Shown one piece after another: positions 17,538-25,566 of a stretch of DNA of 64,000 bases; positions within the stretch are counted from its first letter, which is position 1; every line of letters starts with the position of its first letter. Location: contig NZ_JABBNB010000038.1 of assembly GCF_012933505.1 (NCBI RefSeq), positions 1-64,000 on the forward strand, given 5' to 3'. A model generated the notes under the pieces. It was not told where the DNA came from. It was given only the letters and a program-made list of their open reading frames with translations, and did not search any database. The stretch is from Gordonia asplenii. Lineage in GTDB: Bacteria; Actinomycetota; Actinomycetes; Mycobacteriales; Mycobacteriaceae. The translations under genes and the position numbers were made by a program.

Positions 17538-18407
17538 CTAGCGCAACGTCTGGATGATGGCGCTGAAGTCCAGATCGGAGTGCTGCTCGGCGAAGCGCGC
17601 GTACAACTGCGCGGCATGGGACCCGAGGGGGGCATTCGACGACGTGCTGCGGACGGCGTCCATCGCCAACCCGAGGTCCTTGTTCATCAGCGCGGTGGCG
17701 AAGCCGGGCTTGAAGTCGTTGTTGGCCGGCGACGCCGGGACCGGACCGGGGACGGGACAATTGGTGTGCACCGACCAGCAGTTGCCGGTCGCACCGGTGA
17801 TCACGTCGAACAGCGCCTGATCGGCCAGGCCGAGCTTCTCCGCCAACACGAACGCCTCGCCGATGGCGATCTGCTGCACGGCCAGCACCATGTTGTTGCA
17901 GACCTTCGCGGCCTGGCCGGCACCCGGGCTGCCGCAGTGAATCACCTTGCCCGCCATGGGTTCCAGCGTCGACTGCGCCGACGCGAAGGCTTCGTCGGTG
18001 CCGCCGACCATGAAGGCCAGCGTGCCGGCGACCGCCCCCTTCACACCGCCCGACACCGGGGCGTCGAGCTGCGCGAGTCCGTGGTCGGCGGCGAGCCGGT
18101 TCACCTCCCGCGCGTCGTCGACGGAGATGGTCGAACTGTCGATCAGCAGAGCGCCGGTCTGCGCGACCGGCAGGATCTCCGCATAACACTGCTTCACCAG
18201 CGCGCCGTTGGGCAGCATGGTGATGATCACCTCGGCACCCGCGACCGCCTCGATGCCCGCGGGAAAGACGTTGACGCCGTTGGCCTTCGCCTCTTCGACG
18301 GCAGCGGGAACCGGATCGAAGCCGTGCACGGTGTGGCCCGCCTTCACCAGGTTGGCCGCCATCGGGCCGCCCATGTGCCCCAGGCCGAGAAATGCGATTG
18401 TCGTCAT
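17538..18407 (-). CDS. mmsB: 3-hydroxyisobutyrate dehydrogenase
   Basis: A 289-residue NAD-dependent beta-hydroxyacid dehydrogenase. The N-terminus IAFLGLGHMGGPMAANLVKA is the dinucleotide fold. DAPVSGGVKGAVAGTLAFMVG is the substrate-binding signature, and GAGQAAKVCNNMVLAVQ holds the catalytic lysine. It oxidises 3-hydroxyisobutyrate to methylmalonate semialdehyde in valine breakdown. It lies 26 bp after an acyl-CoA dehydrogenase that in turn follows mmsA, the classical valine operon order. ATG 18407 has a nearby AAGGAG. Confidence 0.93.
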   Translation of the reverse strand: MTTIAFLGLGHMGGPMAANLVKAGHTVHGFDPVPAAVEEAKANGVNVFPAGIEAVAGAEVIITMLPNGALVKQCYAEILPVAQTGALLIDSSTISVDDAREVNRLAADHGLAQLDAPVSGGVKGAVAGTLAFMVGGTDEAFASAQSTLEPMAGKVIHCGSPGAGQAAKVCNNMVLAVQQIAIGEAFVLAEKLGLADQALFDVITGATGNCWSVHTNCPVPGPVPASPANNDFKPGFATALMNKDLGLAMDAVRSTSSNAPLGSHAAQLYARFAEQHSDLDFSAIIQTLR

Positions 18408-18433
18408 CGAGAAGACTCCTTCATCGAAAGTGA

Positions 18434-19609
18434 TCAGATCTTGTAACGCGAAGCGATGGCCCGGCCGTGCACCACGCGCATGATTTCGTTGGTGCCTTCC
18501 AGGATGCGGTTCACTCGCAGATCGCGCTGGATTTTCTCCACACCGTACTCACGCAGGTACCCGTAACCGCCGTGCAATTGAATGGACTGGTCGGCGATGG
18601 AAAAGCAGGTGTCGGTGACATAACGCTTGGCCATCGCACACTTCTCGACCTTGTCGGGGGCGTCGGCGTCGAGCGCTTGCGCGGCATCCCACAGCAGCAG
18701 GCGCGAGGTGTGCAGCCCGGTTGCCATGTCCGCCAACGTGAACCGGATGGTCGGCTCGTCGATCAGGGTGGCGCCGAACGCCTCTCGCTGTGCGACATAG
18801 GTGGCCGCGGAGTCGAACGCCGACTGTCCGCCGCCGAGCGAGCAGGCGGCGATGTTGATGCGGCCGCCGTTGAGACCGTTCATCGCGATGCCGAAACCGA
18901 TGCCCTCCCGCGCGCCGAGGAGCGCGCTCGACGGCACTCGCACGGCGTCGAAGACCACCTGCGCGGTGGGCTGCGCATGCCAGCCCATCTTCTTCTCCTG
19001 CGCGCCGAAACTTAGTCCGGGAGTGCCCTTTTCGACGAGGAACGTCGAAATGCCTTTCGGGCCCGGACCTCCCGTGCGCGCCATGACGACATACAGATCC
19101 GACGATCCCGCACCGGAGATGAACTGTTTGATGCCGGTGAGCACGTAGTCGTCGCCGTCGCGGACCGCCTTGGTGGACAGGTTCGCGGCGTCGGAGCCGA
19201 CGCCCGGCTCGGTGAGGCAGTAGCTGGCGACCGTCTCCATCGACGCGAGCCGGGAAATCCATTGGGCACGTTGCTCATCGGTGCCATAGGTGTCGACCAT
19301 CCAGGTACACATGTTGTGGATGGACAAGAACGCCGCTGTCGTCGGGTCGGCGTAGGCCAGCTGCTCGAAGATCCGGACGCCGTCGATGCGACGCAGCCCC
19401 GATCCGCCGAATTTCTCTTCGCAATAGATTGCGCCCATACCCAATTCGGCTGCGGCCCGGAGCTCGTCGACCGGGAAATGACCGGCCTGATCCCACTCGG
19501 CAGCATGCGGCGCAAGGTGTTTGGCGGCGAACGCCGCGGCGGTCTCGACGATGACCCGATCGGTCTCGTCGAGGCCCGCCAACGACGCAGCCGGAACAGT
19601 CCGTGTCAT
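18434..19609 (-). CDS. Isobutyryl-CoA dehydrogenase-type acyl-CoA dehydrogenase
   Basis: A 391-residue FAD flavoprotein. Mid-domain motifs are YCLTEPGVGSDAANLST and FISGAGSSDLYVVMART. The C-terminal part has IQLHGGYGYLREYGVEKIQR and RVNRILEGTNEIMR, where the Glu in ILEGTNE is the catalytic base position of the short-branched/isobutyryl group. The frame extends upstream, but ATG 19609 fits the family and has AGG nearby. It sits between mmsA (28 bp) and mmsB (26 bp), which supports isobutyryl-CoA to methacryloyl-CoA as its step. No enoyl-CoA hydratase or 3-hydroxyisobutyryl-CoA hydrolase is in the cluster. Confidence 0.9.
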   Translation of the reverse strand: MTRTVPAASLAGLDETDRVIVETAAAFAAKHLAPHAAEWDQAGHFPVDELRAAAELGMGAIYCEEKFGGSGLRRIDGVRIFEQLAYADPTTAAFLSIHNMCTWMVDTYGTDEQRAQWISRLASMETVASYCLTEPGVGSDAANLSTKAVRDGDDYVLTGIKQFISGAGSSDLYVVMARTGGPGPKGISTFLVEKGTPGLSFGAQEKKMGWHAQPTAQVVFDAVRVPSSALLGAREGIGFGIAMNGLNGGRINIAACSLGGGQSAFDSAATYVAQREAFGATLIDEPTIRFTLADMATGLHTSRLLLWDAAQALDADAPDKVEKCAMAKRYVTDTCFSIADQSIQLHGGYGYLREYGVEKIQRDLRVNRILEGTNEIMRVVHGRAIASRYKI

Positions 19610-19637
19610 GTTCGCCTGTCGTCCTCGGTGAGATGTG

Positions 19638-21170
19638 TCAGTGGGTGGGCATGATGAACGACGCACCCGGCTGATCACCGTGGCGCGGCCAGCGCGTCGT
19701 GATGGTCTTGACCTTGGTGTAGAACTGGATCGACGCCGGGCCGTGTTGATTGAGATCGCCGAAGCCCGAACGCTTCCAGCCGCCGAAGGTGTGATAGGCC
19801 ACCGGAACCGGGATCGGCACGTTGACGCCGATCATGCCGACCTGCACGCGTGTGGTGAAGTCGCGGGCGGTGTCACCGTCGGCGGTGAAGATCGCGACGC
19901 CGTTGCCGTACTGATGATCGGTGGCCAGCGCCAGCGCCTCTTCGTAGTCGCCGGCGCGGACGATCGACAGGACCGGGCCGAAGATCTCGTCGGTGTAGAT
20001 GGTCATGTCCTTGGTGACATGGTCGAAGAGCGTGGGGCCGAGGAAGAATCCCTTCTCCAGGCTCGCGTCGCCGTAGGTCAGCTCGTTGGCGGCCCGGTCG
20101 CGGCCGTCGACGACCAGCTCGGCGCCCTCGTCGACGCCCTTGCCGATGTAGCCCTTGACGCGGTCGAGTGCGGCCGCGGTGACCAGCGGCCCGTAGTCGG
20201 ACTTGGGGTCCAGGCTGTGTCCGACGCGCAGCGCCTCGACCTTGTCGATCAGCTTGGCGCGCAACCGGTTTGCGGTCTCCTCGCCGACCGGCACCGCGAC
20301 GCTGATCGCCATGCAGCGCTCACCCGCGCTGCCGTAACCGGCACCGATCAGCGCATCGACGGCCTGGTCGAGGTCGGCGTCGGGCATGATGATCATGTGG
20401 TTCTTGGCGCCGCCGAAGCACTGCGCCCGCTTGCCGTTGCGCGCGGCGTTCTCGTAGATGTACTGCGCGATGTCGGAACTGCCGACGAACCCGATGGCGT
20501 GGACGTCGTCGTTGTTCAGCAGTGCGTCGACCGACACCTTGTCACCGTGGACCACCTGCAGCACACCCGCGGGCAGACCGGCCTGAACGAAGAGCTCGGC
20601 GAGGCGCACCGGGACGGACGGATCACGCTCGGACGGCTTGAGGATGAAGGCGTTGCCGCAAGCGAGGGCGGGACCGATCTTCCACAGCGGAATCATCGCC
20701 GGGAAGTTGAACGGAGTGATGCCCGCGACGACGCCGAGCGGCTGGCGGATGGAGTGGACGTCGATGCCGCTGCCCGCGCCCTCGGTGAACTCACCCTTGA
20801 GCAGGTGCGGGATGCCGATGGCGAATTCGATGACGTCGAGGCCGCGCTGGATGTCGCCCTTGGCGTCCTCGAAGGTCTTGCCGTGCTCCAGCGAGAGCTT
20901 CTCGGCCAGCTCGTCGGTGTTCTCCTGGACCAGCTGGACGAACTTCATCAGTACGCGGGCCCGACGCTGCGGATTCCAGGCGGCCCATTCACGCTGCGCG
21001 ACCTGCGCCGACGCGACGGCAGCATCGACTTCGGCTGCGGTGGCGAGCGGTACCACCGCCTGCACCTCACCGGTGCTGGGGTTGAAGACGTCGGCGGTCC
21101 GCGAGTCGGCGGGAGCATCGACCCGGCGGCCGTCGAGGAAGTGCGGAATTCGGGGAACTGCGGTAGTCAC
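19638..21170 (-). CDS. mmsA: CoA-acylating methylmalonate-semialdehyde dehydrogenase
   Basis: A 510-residue aldehyde dehydrogenase. The motifs GVVAGITPFNFPAMIPLWK and GYGSAGERCMAISVAV (with the active-site Cys) are those of MMSDH, which converts methylmalonate semialdehyde to propionyl-CoA using NAD and CoA. The usual ALDH general-base Glu is absent, as expected for CoA-acylating members. The frame is open upstream, but GTG 21170 (VTTAVPRIPHFLDGRRV) matches the family. It is the first gene of the valine operon. A short palindrome lies 52-63 bp upstream. Confidence 0.93.
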   Translation of the reverse strand: MTTAVPRIPHFLDGRRVDAPADSRTADVFNPSTGEVQAVVPLATAAEVDAAVASAQVAQREWAAWNPQRRARVLMKFVQLVQENTDELAEKLSLEHGKTFEDAKGDIQRGLDVIEFAIGIPHLLKGEFTEGAGSGIDVHSIRQPLGVVAGITPFNFPAMIPLWKIGPALACGNAFILKPSERDPSVPVRLAELFVQAGLPAGVLQVVHGDKVSVDALLNNDDVHAIGFVGSSDIAQYIYENAARNGKRAQCFGGAKNHMIIMPDADLDQAVDALIGAGYGSAGERCMAISVAVPVGEETANRLRAKLIDKVEALRVGHSLDPKSDYGPLVTAAALDRVKGYIGKGVDEGAELVVDGRDRAANELTYGDASLEKGFFLGPTLFDHVTKDMTIYTDEIFGPVLSIVRAGDYEEALALATDHQYGNGVAIFTADGDTARDFTTRVQVGMIGVNVPIPVPVAYHTFGGWKRSGFGDLNQHGPASIQFYTKVKTITTRWPRHGDQPGASFIMPTH

Positions 21171-21221
21171 GGCGAGGTCATCCTTTACATGGACACGGCT
21201 GCGAGGGGGACTATCCAATTG

Positions 21222-21233
21222 TAGGACTTCCTA
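21222..21233. promoter_or_regulatory. Inverted repeat TAGGA-CT-TCCTA upstream of mmsA
   Basis: A perfect 5-2-5 inverted repeat sits 52-63 bp upstream of mmsA, flanked by AATT on both sides with imperfect extension. Position and symmetry suggest the operator of a valine-pathway regulator. No regulator gene is nearby. Confidence 0.35.
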
Positions 21234-21334
21234 GTAATTACTTGCAACCCCTAGTTTCTTGCCACGGTTCCGGCAGACCTCACAGCCGCAGGATTGGTCT
21301 TCGACGCCGACCAGACCGTAAAATAGCCACCGAA

Positions 21335-21350
21335 CTAAGGTCACCCTTAG
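21335..21350. promoter_or_regulatory. Possible iron box upstream of flavodoxin
   Basis: CTAAGG-TCAC-CCTTAG is a 6-4-6 inverted repeat 23 bp before the flavodoxin start. It lies just downstream of a TAAAAT -10-like element (21319-21324), so it would cover the transcription start. It partly matches the DtxR/IdeR box (TWAGGTWAGSCTWACCTWA), best in the left half. Iron repression of flavodoxin would make sense, but the match is incomplete. Confidence 0.4.
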
Positions 21351-21372
21351 CGCGTCACCCCGAAAGGAAACC

Positions 21373-21825
21373 ATGTCCACCGTCATCCTCTACGGCACTG
21401 AGACCGGCACCGGCGAGCTCGTCGCCGACGCGATTTCCGATGTGCTGGCCGCCGAACACGACCCGTCGATCTACGACATGACGGAGTTCGCGGTGGAGGA
21501 TCTCAACACCGACGACTTCCTCGTGGTGATCTGCTCGACCTACGGCGAGGGCGAATTGCCCACCGGTGCAGAGCCTTTCGCCGACGAACTCGACGAGGTT
21601 CAGCCAGATCTGAGCGGCCTGCGATTCGCGGTCTTCGGCCTGGGTGACACCGTCTACGGCGACACCTTCAACCGCGGTGGCGAGATCATGGCCGAGAAGC
21701 TCACCGCCCTCGGCGCGGTTCAGGTCGGCGAGCACGGTCGTCACGACCTGTCGTCGAAGGTCAAGCCGCAGGCTCAGGCGAAAGAGTGGGCGCAGGCCCT
21801 CACCGACGTCATCGCCGAAGGCTGA
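21373..21825 (+). CDS. Flavodoxin domain protein
   Basis: A 150-residue single-domain flavodoxin. The FMN phosphate loop is YGTETGTGE (5-13). Further FMN-contact segments are ICSTYGEGELPTGAEPFADEL (about 53-73) and FAVFGLGDTVYGDTFNRGG (about 86-104). The TYGEGELP pattern resembles MioC/cytochrome P450-reductase-type flavodoxins. It probably carries electrons in place of ferredoxin, which fits a possible iron box upstream. ATG 21373 follows GAAAGGAAACC. It is a single-gene unit with a terminator overlapping the convergent DMT gene. Confidence 0.88.
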   Translation: MSTVILYGTETGTGELVADAISDVLAAEHDPSIYDMTEFAVEDLNTDDFLVVICSTYGEGELPTGAEPFADELDEVQPDLSGLRFAVFGLGDTVYGDTFNRGGEIMAEKLTALGAVQVGEHGRHDLSSKVKPQAQAKEWAQALTDVIAEG

Positions 21826-21835
21826 CCGGCACGTC

Positions 21836-21870
21836 GAACCCGCTCACGACCCAGGGTCGGGGGCGGGTTC
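21836..21870 (+). terminator. Hairpin terminator after flavodoxin
   Basis: GAACCCGC at 21836-21843 pairs with GCGGGTTC near 21863-21870, with an inner ACGACCC/GGGTCG stem, and is followed by TTT. It begins 10 bp after the flavodoxin stop and overlaps the last codons of the convergent transporter gene. Confidence 0.6.
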
Positions 21871-22731
21871 TTTGCTGTCGGCGTCGTCGCTGTCTGGGGC
21901 CGGGTCGGCCTTGAGGGTTTGCCCGCGCACCGCGGAATGCTTGGCCAACTCGACCACCGAGCGCGCCAGGATGGCCAGAATGATGCCGAGAAACAGCGCC
22001 GTCTTGGTGCTCACTTTCACGTTCTCCCCCAGCAGCACGATACCGAGGATCATCGACACCACCGGCTCCATCACCACCATCGCCGGGAACGACGTCTGCA
22101 GGTCGCCCGCGCCGAACCCCCGTTGCTGGGCGCCGATGGCCCCGACGATGACGATCACCAACAGGTAGACCTCGGGGTGGCGGAACATCCCGATCGGAAA
22201 GTGGACCGCCTGATAGATGACGGTCTTGATGAGCAGCGCCGACACCCCGAACAGCACACCGGCGGTCAACCCGTAGAACAGGGCCCGATAGTGCGGGCTG
22301 GACCGTTCGGCGATCAGCACGAATGCGATCACCACCCCGATCACCGACACGACCGTCACCGCGATGAGGGTGAGGTCGGGGCGTCGCAATGACGACGTCG
22401 GCCGGGCGACCAGCAGGAAGGTGACGACGCACGCCACCAGGACGCCGCCCCACGCCCACTCCCCGAGTTTGGGATGGCGATGATCGGCCCACGCCTCGAA
22501 CGGGAGCGAGAACAGCACCGCCAGCACGACCAGCGGCTGGACCAGCAGAATCGTCCCCAACCCCAGAGCCGCGGCCTGCAGCGTAAAGCCCGCGATCGCG
22601 ATGATGGCCCCCACCCACCAACCCCGCGTGATGGCACCCGACGACGCCGAGGCACGCTGCCGAAGGACCGTGCCGCCCGCGATGAGCAGCGCAGCGCTCA
22701 CCGCGAGAACGGCCGGAACCCAGGTTTCCAC
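21844..22731 (-). CDS. DMT superfamily membrane transporter
   Basis: A 295-residue integral membrane protein with about nine helices and two EamA-like halves. Helix 1 is VLAVSAALLIAGGTVL, followed by WWVGAIIAIAGFTLQAAALGLGTILLVQPLVVLAVLF, which resembles the NIPA/DMT group common in actinobacteria. The C-terminal half contains FPAMVVMEPVVSMILGIVLLGENVKVS, the usual Pro-Glu helix of EamA. A disordered acidic tail ends PDSDDADSKEPAPDPGS. Substrate unknown. It is monocistronic, convergent with flavodoxin, and starts 66 bp before the OsmC stop region on the same strand. Confidence 0.82.
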   Translation of the reverse strand: METWVPAVLAVSAALLIAGGTVLRQRASASSGAITRGWWVGAIIAIAGFTLQAAALGLGTILLVQPLVVLAVLFSLPFEAWADHRHPKLGEWAWGGVLVACVVTFLLVARPTSSLRRPDLTLIAVTVVSVIGVVIAFVLIAERSSPHYRALFYGLTAGVLFGVSALLIKTVIYQAVHFPIGMFRHPEVYLLVIVIVGAIGAQQRGFGAGDLQTSFPAMVVMEPVVSMILGIVLLGENVKVSTKTALFLGIILAILARSVVELAKHSAVRGQTLKADPAPDSDDADSKEPAPDPGS

Positions 22732-22797
22732 GTCGACAACGTTAACGGCCGACGCTGGGTGCTACGCAATCGAACCGGACTAATTATCGTTGGTGAA

Positions 22798-23346
22798 TCA
22801 GGCCGATCCGACGTTCAGCGTCGTGACCACCGGTGTCGGGTTGAGCGTGAGATCGAGCACCGGGCAGTGTGCGTCGACCACCTCCTGCAGTTCGCGGTAA
22901 CGCTCGTCGGTTTCCGGCCCGGCGACGTCGACGATGACGCGTACCTCGGTGTATCCCGGCCGCACGGCGTCGTCGAGACCGAAGAATCCGCGGACGTCCA
23001 GATCTCCTTCGGCGCGGGCGGACAGCGAGTCGACACGGATCCCCAGGCGCTGAGCCCAGAAGCGGTAGGTGACGACCTGGCACGACAACAGCGAGGCGAG
23101 ATAGAACTCGACCGGATTGGGCGCCGAGTGCTCGCCGCCGAGCGCCGGCGGTTCGTCGACCGCGACCTGGAAGGTGCCGAGCGTGACGTCGCTGCCGACG
23201 GTACCCCGCGGTTGCGCAGCAGCGCTGAAGACGACGTTCGCGTTGGCGACATTGGCCTCCACCGCGGCCGCGGTGGCCGCGGTGATGGCATTGAGCGGCA
23301 GGTCGGCGGACGGGAGCGGATGGGTCGCGGAGATCGTTGTGGTCAT
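22798..23346 (-). CDS. OsmC family protein
   Basis: A 182-residue OsmC/Ohr-fold protein. The first reactive Cys is in NPVEFYLASLLSCQVVTYRF (about 92-111), and the second is in VVDAHCPVLDLT near the C-terminus. Both peroxidatic cysteines are therefore present, consistent with thiol-dependent reduction of organic or acyl peroxides. The long frame upstream is not used; ATG 23346 gives the family N-terminus. It is divergent from a SixA-type phosphatase gene 97 bp away. No OhrR-type regulator is adjacent. Confidence 0.88.
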   Translation of the reverse strand: MTTTISATHPLPSADLPLNAITAATAAAVEANVANANVVFSAAAQPRGTVGSDVTLGTFQVAVDEPPALGGEHSAPNPVEFYLASLLSCQVVTYRFWAQRLGIRVDSLSARAEGDLDVRGFFGLDDAVRPGYTEVRVIVDVAGPETDERYRELQEVVDAHCPVLDLTLNPTPVVTTLNVGSA

Positions 23347-23443
23347 GGCAGGCGACGCTAGTGAGTGGGCTTGGGGTGGCACAGGTTTTGAATTGGTGCG
23401 AATGTAATGGCGAGCCTTCAACGAGCCAGGGGTACAACTCGAA

Positions 23444-23932
23444 ATGACTGCACGCACATTGATTCTCATGCGCCACGGAAAGTCAGGATATCCGCCCGGC
23501 GTCACCGACCACGAGCGTCCGCTCGCCGAGCGCGGGAGACGCGAGGCGGAGCTGGCGGGCGAATGGATGGCACGCGACGGACTCGCCGTCGACGCGGTGC
23601 TGTGTTCGACGGCCACGCGGACGCGGGAGACCCTGCAGCGCACCGAGATCGACGCGGCGTCGACGATCTTTCTGGACGAGATCTACGGTGGCACCCCCGA
23701 CGACATCTTCGAGGCGCTGCGGGTTCATGCGCCCGACGACGCGACGACAGTGCTCGTCGTCGGCCACGAGCCCGGCATGCCGGAGACGGCACTCGAGCTC
23801 GATCCGCTCTGCTACATCGAGCGATTCCCGACGTCGGCGTACGCGGTGCTCGACGTGAGTCTGCCGTGGGACCGCATCGGGCTGGCCCCCGACCCGGAAG
23901 CGTCGTTGCGGGCGATGCGCATTCCGCGCTGA
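23444..23932 (+). CDS. SixA-type histidine phosphatase
   Basis: A 162-residue histidine phosphatase superfamily protein. The N-terminal catalytic motif is LILMRHGKSGYPPGVTDHERPL, an RHG box with the phospho-accepting His. CSTATRTRETL supplies the second Arg, and VLVVGHEPGMPE holds the second catalytic His. The short length and the Lys-Ser after RHG put it with SixA/phosphohistidine phosphatases rather than phosphoglycerate mutases. Its target is unknown. ATG 23444 follows a weak ribosome site. It lies just upstream of the SigF-controlled Cys-rich gene. Confidence 0.88.
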   Translation: MTARTLILMRHGKSGYPPGVTDHERPLAERGRREAELAGEWMARDGLAVDAVLCSTATRTRETLQRTEIDAASTIFLDEIYGGTPDDIFEALRVHAPDDATTVLVVGHEPGMPETALELDPLCYIERFPTSAYAVLDVSLPWDRIGLAPDPEASLRAMRIPR

Positions 23933-23958
23933 GCCGCCGCTGTCGACACCGCGACGAT

Positions 23959-23982
23959 GTTTGACCCCCGTCGCCGCGGGTA
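23959..23982 (+). promoter_or_regulatory. SigF-type promoter
   Basis: GTTT-N15-GGGTA matches the mycobacterial SigF promoter consensus (GTTT-N15-17-GGGTA). It lies 41 bp upstream of the Cys-rich protein start at 24024. One of six such elements I found in this part of the window. Confidence 0.65.
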
Positions 23983-24023
23983 CTCGTCATCGACACGAAC
24001 GTCGTGTCGACGAGGAGGCTTTG

Positions 24024-24320
24024 ATGCCGGAATGCGACGTGTGCGGGAACGAATACCCGCACACCATGACCATCGAGATCGGCTCCGGGGCGGATGCGAC
24101 CGTCGGGATCTTCGACAGTTTCGAATGTGCGATCTCCGCGCTCGCGCCCCGCTGCGCACACTGCTCCTGCCGCATCATCGGGCACGGCGTGGAATGCGAC
24201 GGCGTGCACTTCTGCTGCGCACACTGTGCCCGCCAAATGGGTGTCACCGACGTGGCCGACCGGTCCGAAACGACCAATAGTGCGTTCTGGAATCAGACCG
24301 CACCCGCCGGGGGTGAATGA
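24024..24320 (+). CDS. Cys/His-rich metal-binding small protein (metallothionein-like C-terminus)
   Basis: A 98-residue cytoplasmic protein with an N-terminal CDVC pair (4-7) and a dense Cys/His cluster in the middle: CAHCSCRIIGHGVECDGVHF, then CCAHCARQMGV. The second part resembles the DGxxYCCxxCA segment of bacterial metallothioneins, so Zn or Cu binding is likely, but I cannot name a family with certainty. The frame is open upstream to 23961; ATG 24024 has GAGGAGGC before it. A SigF-type promoter precedes it, so stress induction is expected. A small membrane protein gene follows with a 1-bp gap. Confidence 0.75.
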   Translation: MPECDVCGNEYPHTMTIEIGSGADATVGIFDSFECAISALAPRCAHCSCRIIGHGVECDGVHFCCAHCARQMGVTDVADRSETTNSAFWNQTAPAGGE

Positions 24321-24321
24321 C

Positions 24322-24633
24322 ATGCGATTCGCCAAGGCACTGGGCCTCTGGGGCTACGTCACACTTCTTGTGGCCGTGGCGCTCGTGGTGCTGTGGATAG
24401 GGATGGCCGCCGGCGATCACCGAGGCACGATGTGGGCGGGGACCGCCGCAGTCGTGATGGTGATCATCAGTCTGGCGTCGCTGACGGTGAGCAGGCGGCT
24501 GCTGGTCCGCCGAGACCCCGACAATCGGCCGGAGCAAGACCCGTTGCAGCCCGCGGTCACCGACGAGGAGGCCGCAGACTACGAAGCGCGCTACCACGGA
24601 CGAGCCGACGGAGACGACGCCACCGACCGATGA
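24322..24633 (+). CDS. Small membrane protein co-transcribed with the Cys-rich gene
   Basis: A 103-residue protein with two hydrophobic helices (about 8-29 and 38-58), a short RRLLVRRD positive region and an acidic, disordered C-terminal tail ending YHGRADGDDATDR. By the positive-inside rule the tail is cytoplasmic. It starts 1 bp after the stop of the Cys-rich gene (an in-frame GTG at 24313 would overlap it), so both probably come from the SigF-type promoter at 23959. No domain is recognised. It may be a partner of the metal-binding protein, by context only. Confidence 0.65.
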   Translation: MRFAKALGLWGYVTLLVAVALVVLWIGMAAGDHRGTMWAGTAAVVMVIISLASLTVSRRLLVRRDPDNRPEQDPLQPAVTDEEAADYEARYHGRADGDDATDR

Positions 24634-24657
24634 AACATGGTCGGCGGCAACCTGTTT

Positions 24658-24909
24658 CTAAATGACGACCGGGCGTGGTGGCGGATCGGGATTTGGTGCT
24701 CCGGGGTCGGGAATTACCGGGTCAGGAATTCCGGGGTCGGGAACCGGCACCCCCGGGTCGGGTGGCCGCGGGGGCGGCGGGGGCGCCGGCGGGTCGGGCA
24801 CAGGTACAGCGGGTTCGGGCGTCGGCATCGGAGGCGTCGGGCGCGGGACGGGCACCGGGCCGGTGTCAGCTCGGGGCGCGGTGGCTTCGAATCGATTCAT
24901 TTCACTCAA
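24658..24909 (-). CDS. Short proline-rich low-complexity protein
   Basis: An 83-residue frame, TTG start at 24909 or ATG at 24900. It begins MNRFEATAPRADTG in normal composition and then becomes a Pro/Asp-rich repeat with units such as PVPDPGIPDPVIPDPGAP, ending PPPRPVVI. There is no signal peptide. Reading the other strand gives a Gly/Ser-rich frame instead (24662-24979). I favour the minus strand because its N-terminus looks like normal protein and proline-rich tails are common in this group, but either could be spurious. Function unknown. Confidence 0.4.
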   Translation of the reverse strand: MSEMNRFEATAPRADTGPVPVPRPTPPMPTPEPAVPVPDPPAPPPPPRPPDPGVPVPDPGIPDPVIPDPGAPNPDPPPRPVVI

Positions 24910-25067
24910 CCAGCTTTCAATCGGTACTCACCTGCGAGAAGTACCCATCCGACGACCCGCCGAAACATCGTCGGCCTAGCCAGTGACTCAAACGGTTGCT
25001 AGGCTCGAGAACACGGTTGACACAACAGCCGTCCTGGCGGCTCGGCCGCTGCTTAACGGGAGTTACC

Positions 25068-25499
25068 GTGGCAAATTTTCTCTCAGCAGTCCCTGAACAA
25101 GAGGTTCCACCCGAGGACGCGTTTGCAACCGCGCAGGTACGCGCCGGCAACTGCCAGGCGGTGGTAGTCGACGTTGACGGGATCACCTTAGCGACCATCT
25201 CCGGGTCGATCGATGCTGTGAGTGTCGGCGACTTCACCGGGCATCTCGCCGCCGCCTGTGCGGCGGGAACGGGGCGGCTGGTGCTCGACATGTCCGACGT
25301 CGACTTCCTGAGCGTGGACGGTATCGCCGCCCTGCACAACACCGCTCGTTACGTGACGAACTCGGGTGGAGCGTTGGCGGTGAGCGGGGGCCGCGCGGTC
25401 AGGCGACCTTTGCAACGCACCGGACTCGACGGCCTCATTCCCGTATTCGATTGGTTGCCAACGGCTTTCGACGCCGTCGGAGGCATCGCGCCAGCTTAG
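25068..25499 (+). CDS. STAS domain anti-sigma factor antagonist
   Basis: A 143-residue single STAS domain. The core has GITLATISGSIDAVSVGDFTGHL and then LVLDMSDVDFLSVDGIAALHN, where the Ser residues in DFLSVDG are at the position phosphorylated in SpoIIAA/RsbV proteins. Such proteins bind anti-sigma kinases and free the sigma factor. An rsbW-sigF pair lies 7-9 kb away, the natural candidate partner, though that is inference. GTG 25068 with GGGAG upstream gives the family start; the frame continues upstream to 24996. It is single and convergent with the DUF6328 gene across a terminator. Confidence 0.85.
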   Translation: MANFLSAVPEQEVPPEDAFATAQVRAGNCQAVVVDVDGITLATISGSIDAVSVGDFTGHLAAACAAGTGRLVLDMSDVDFLSVDGIAALHNTARYVTNSGGALAVSGGRAVRRPLQRTGLDGLIPVFDWLPTAFDAVGGIAPA

Positions 25500-25505
25500 T
25501 TGCCA

Positions 25506-25541
25506 GGTCGGGCCGCGTCGCACACTTGGCGTGGCCCGACC
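25506..25541. terminator. Bidirectional hairpin terminator
   Basis: GGTCGGGCC at 25506-25514 pairs perfectly with GGCCCGACC at 25533-25541. It lies between the convergent stops of the STAS gene (25499) and the DUF6328 gene (25567), so it can serve both. Confidence 0.7.
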
Positions 25542-25566
25542 GTGGCCGCTCTACGCTCCATCGTGG

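Noticed and set aside
19635-21224. 529-codon open frame antisense to mmsA
   Set aside because: Shadow of the aldehyde dehydrogenase, whose catalytic motifs are complete on the other strand.
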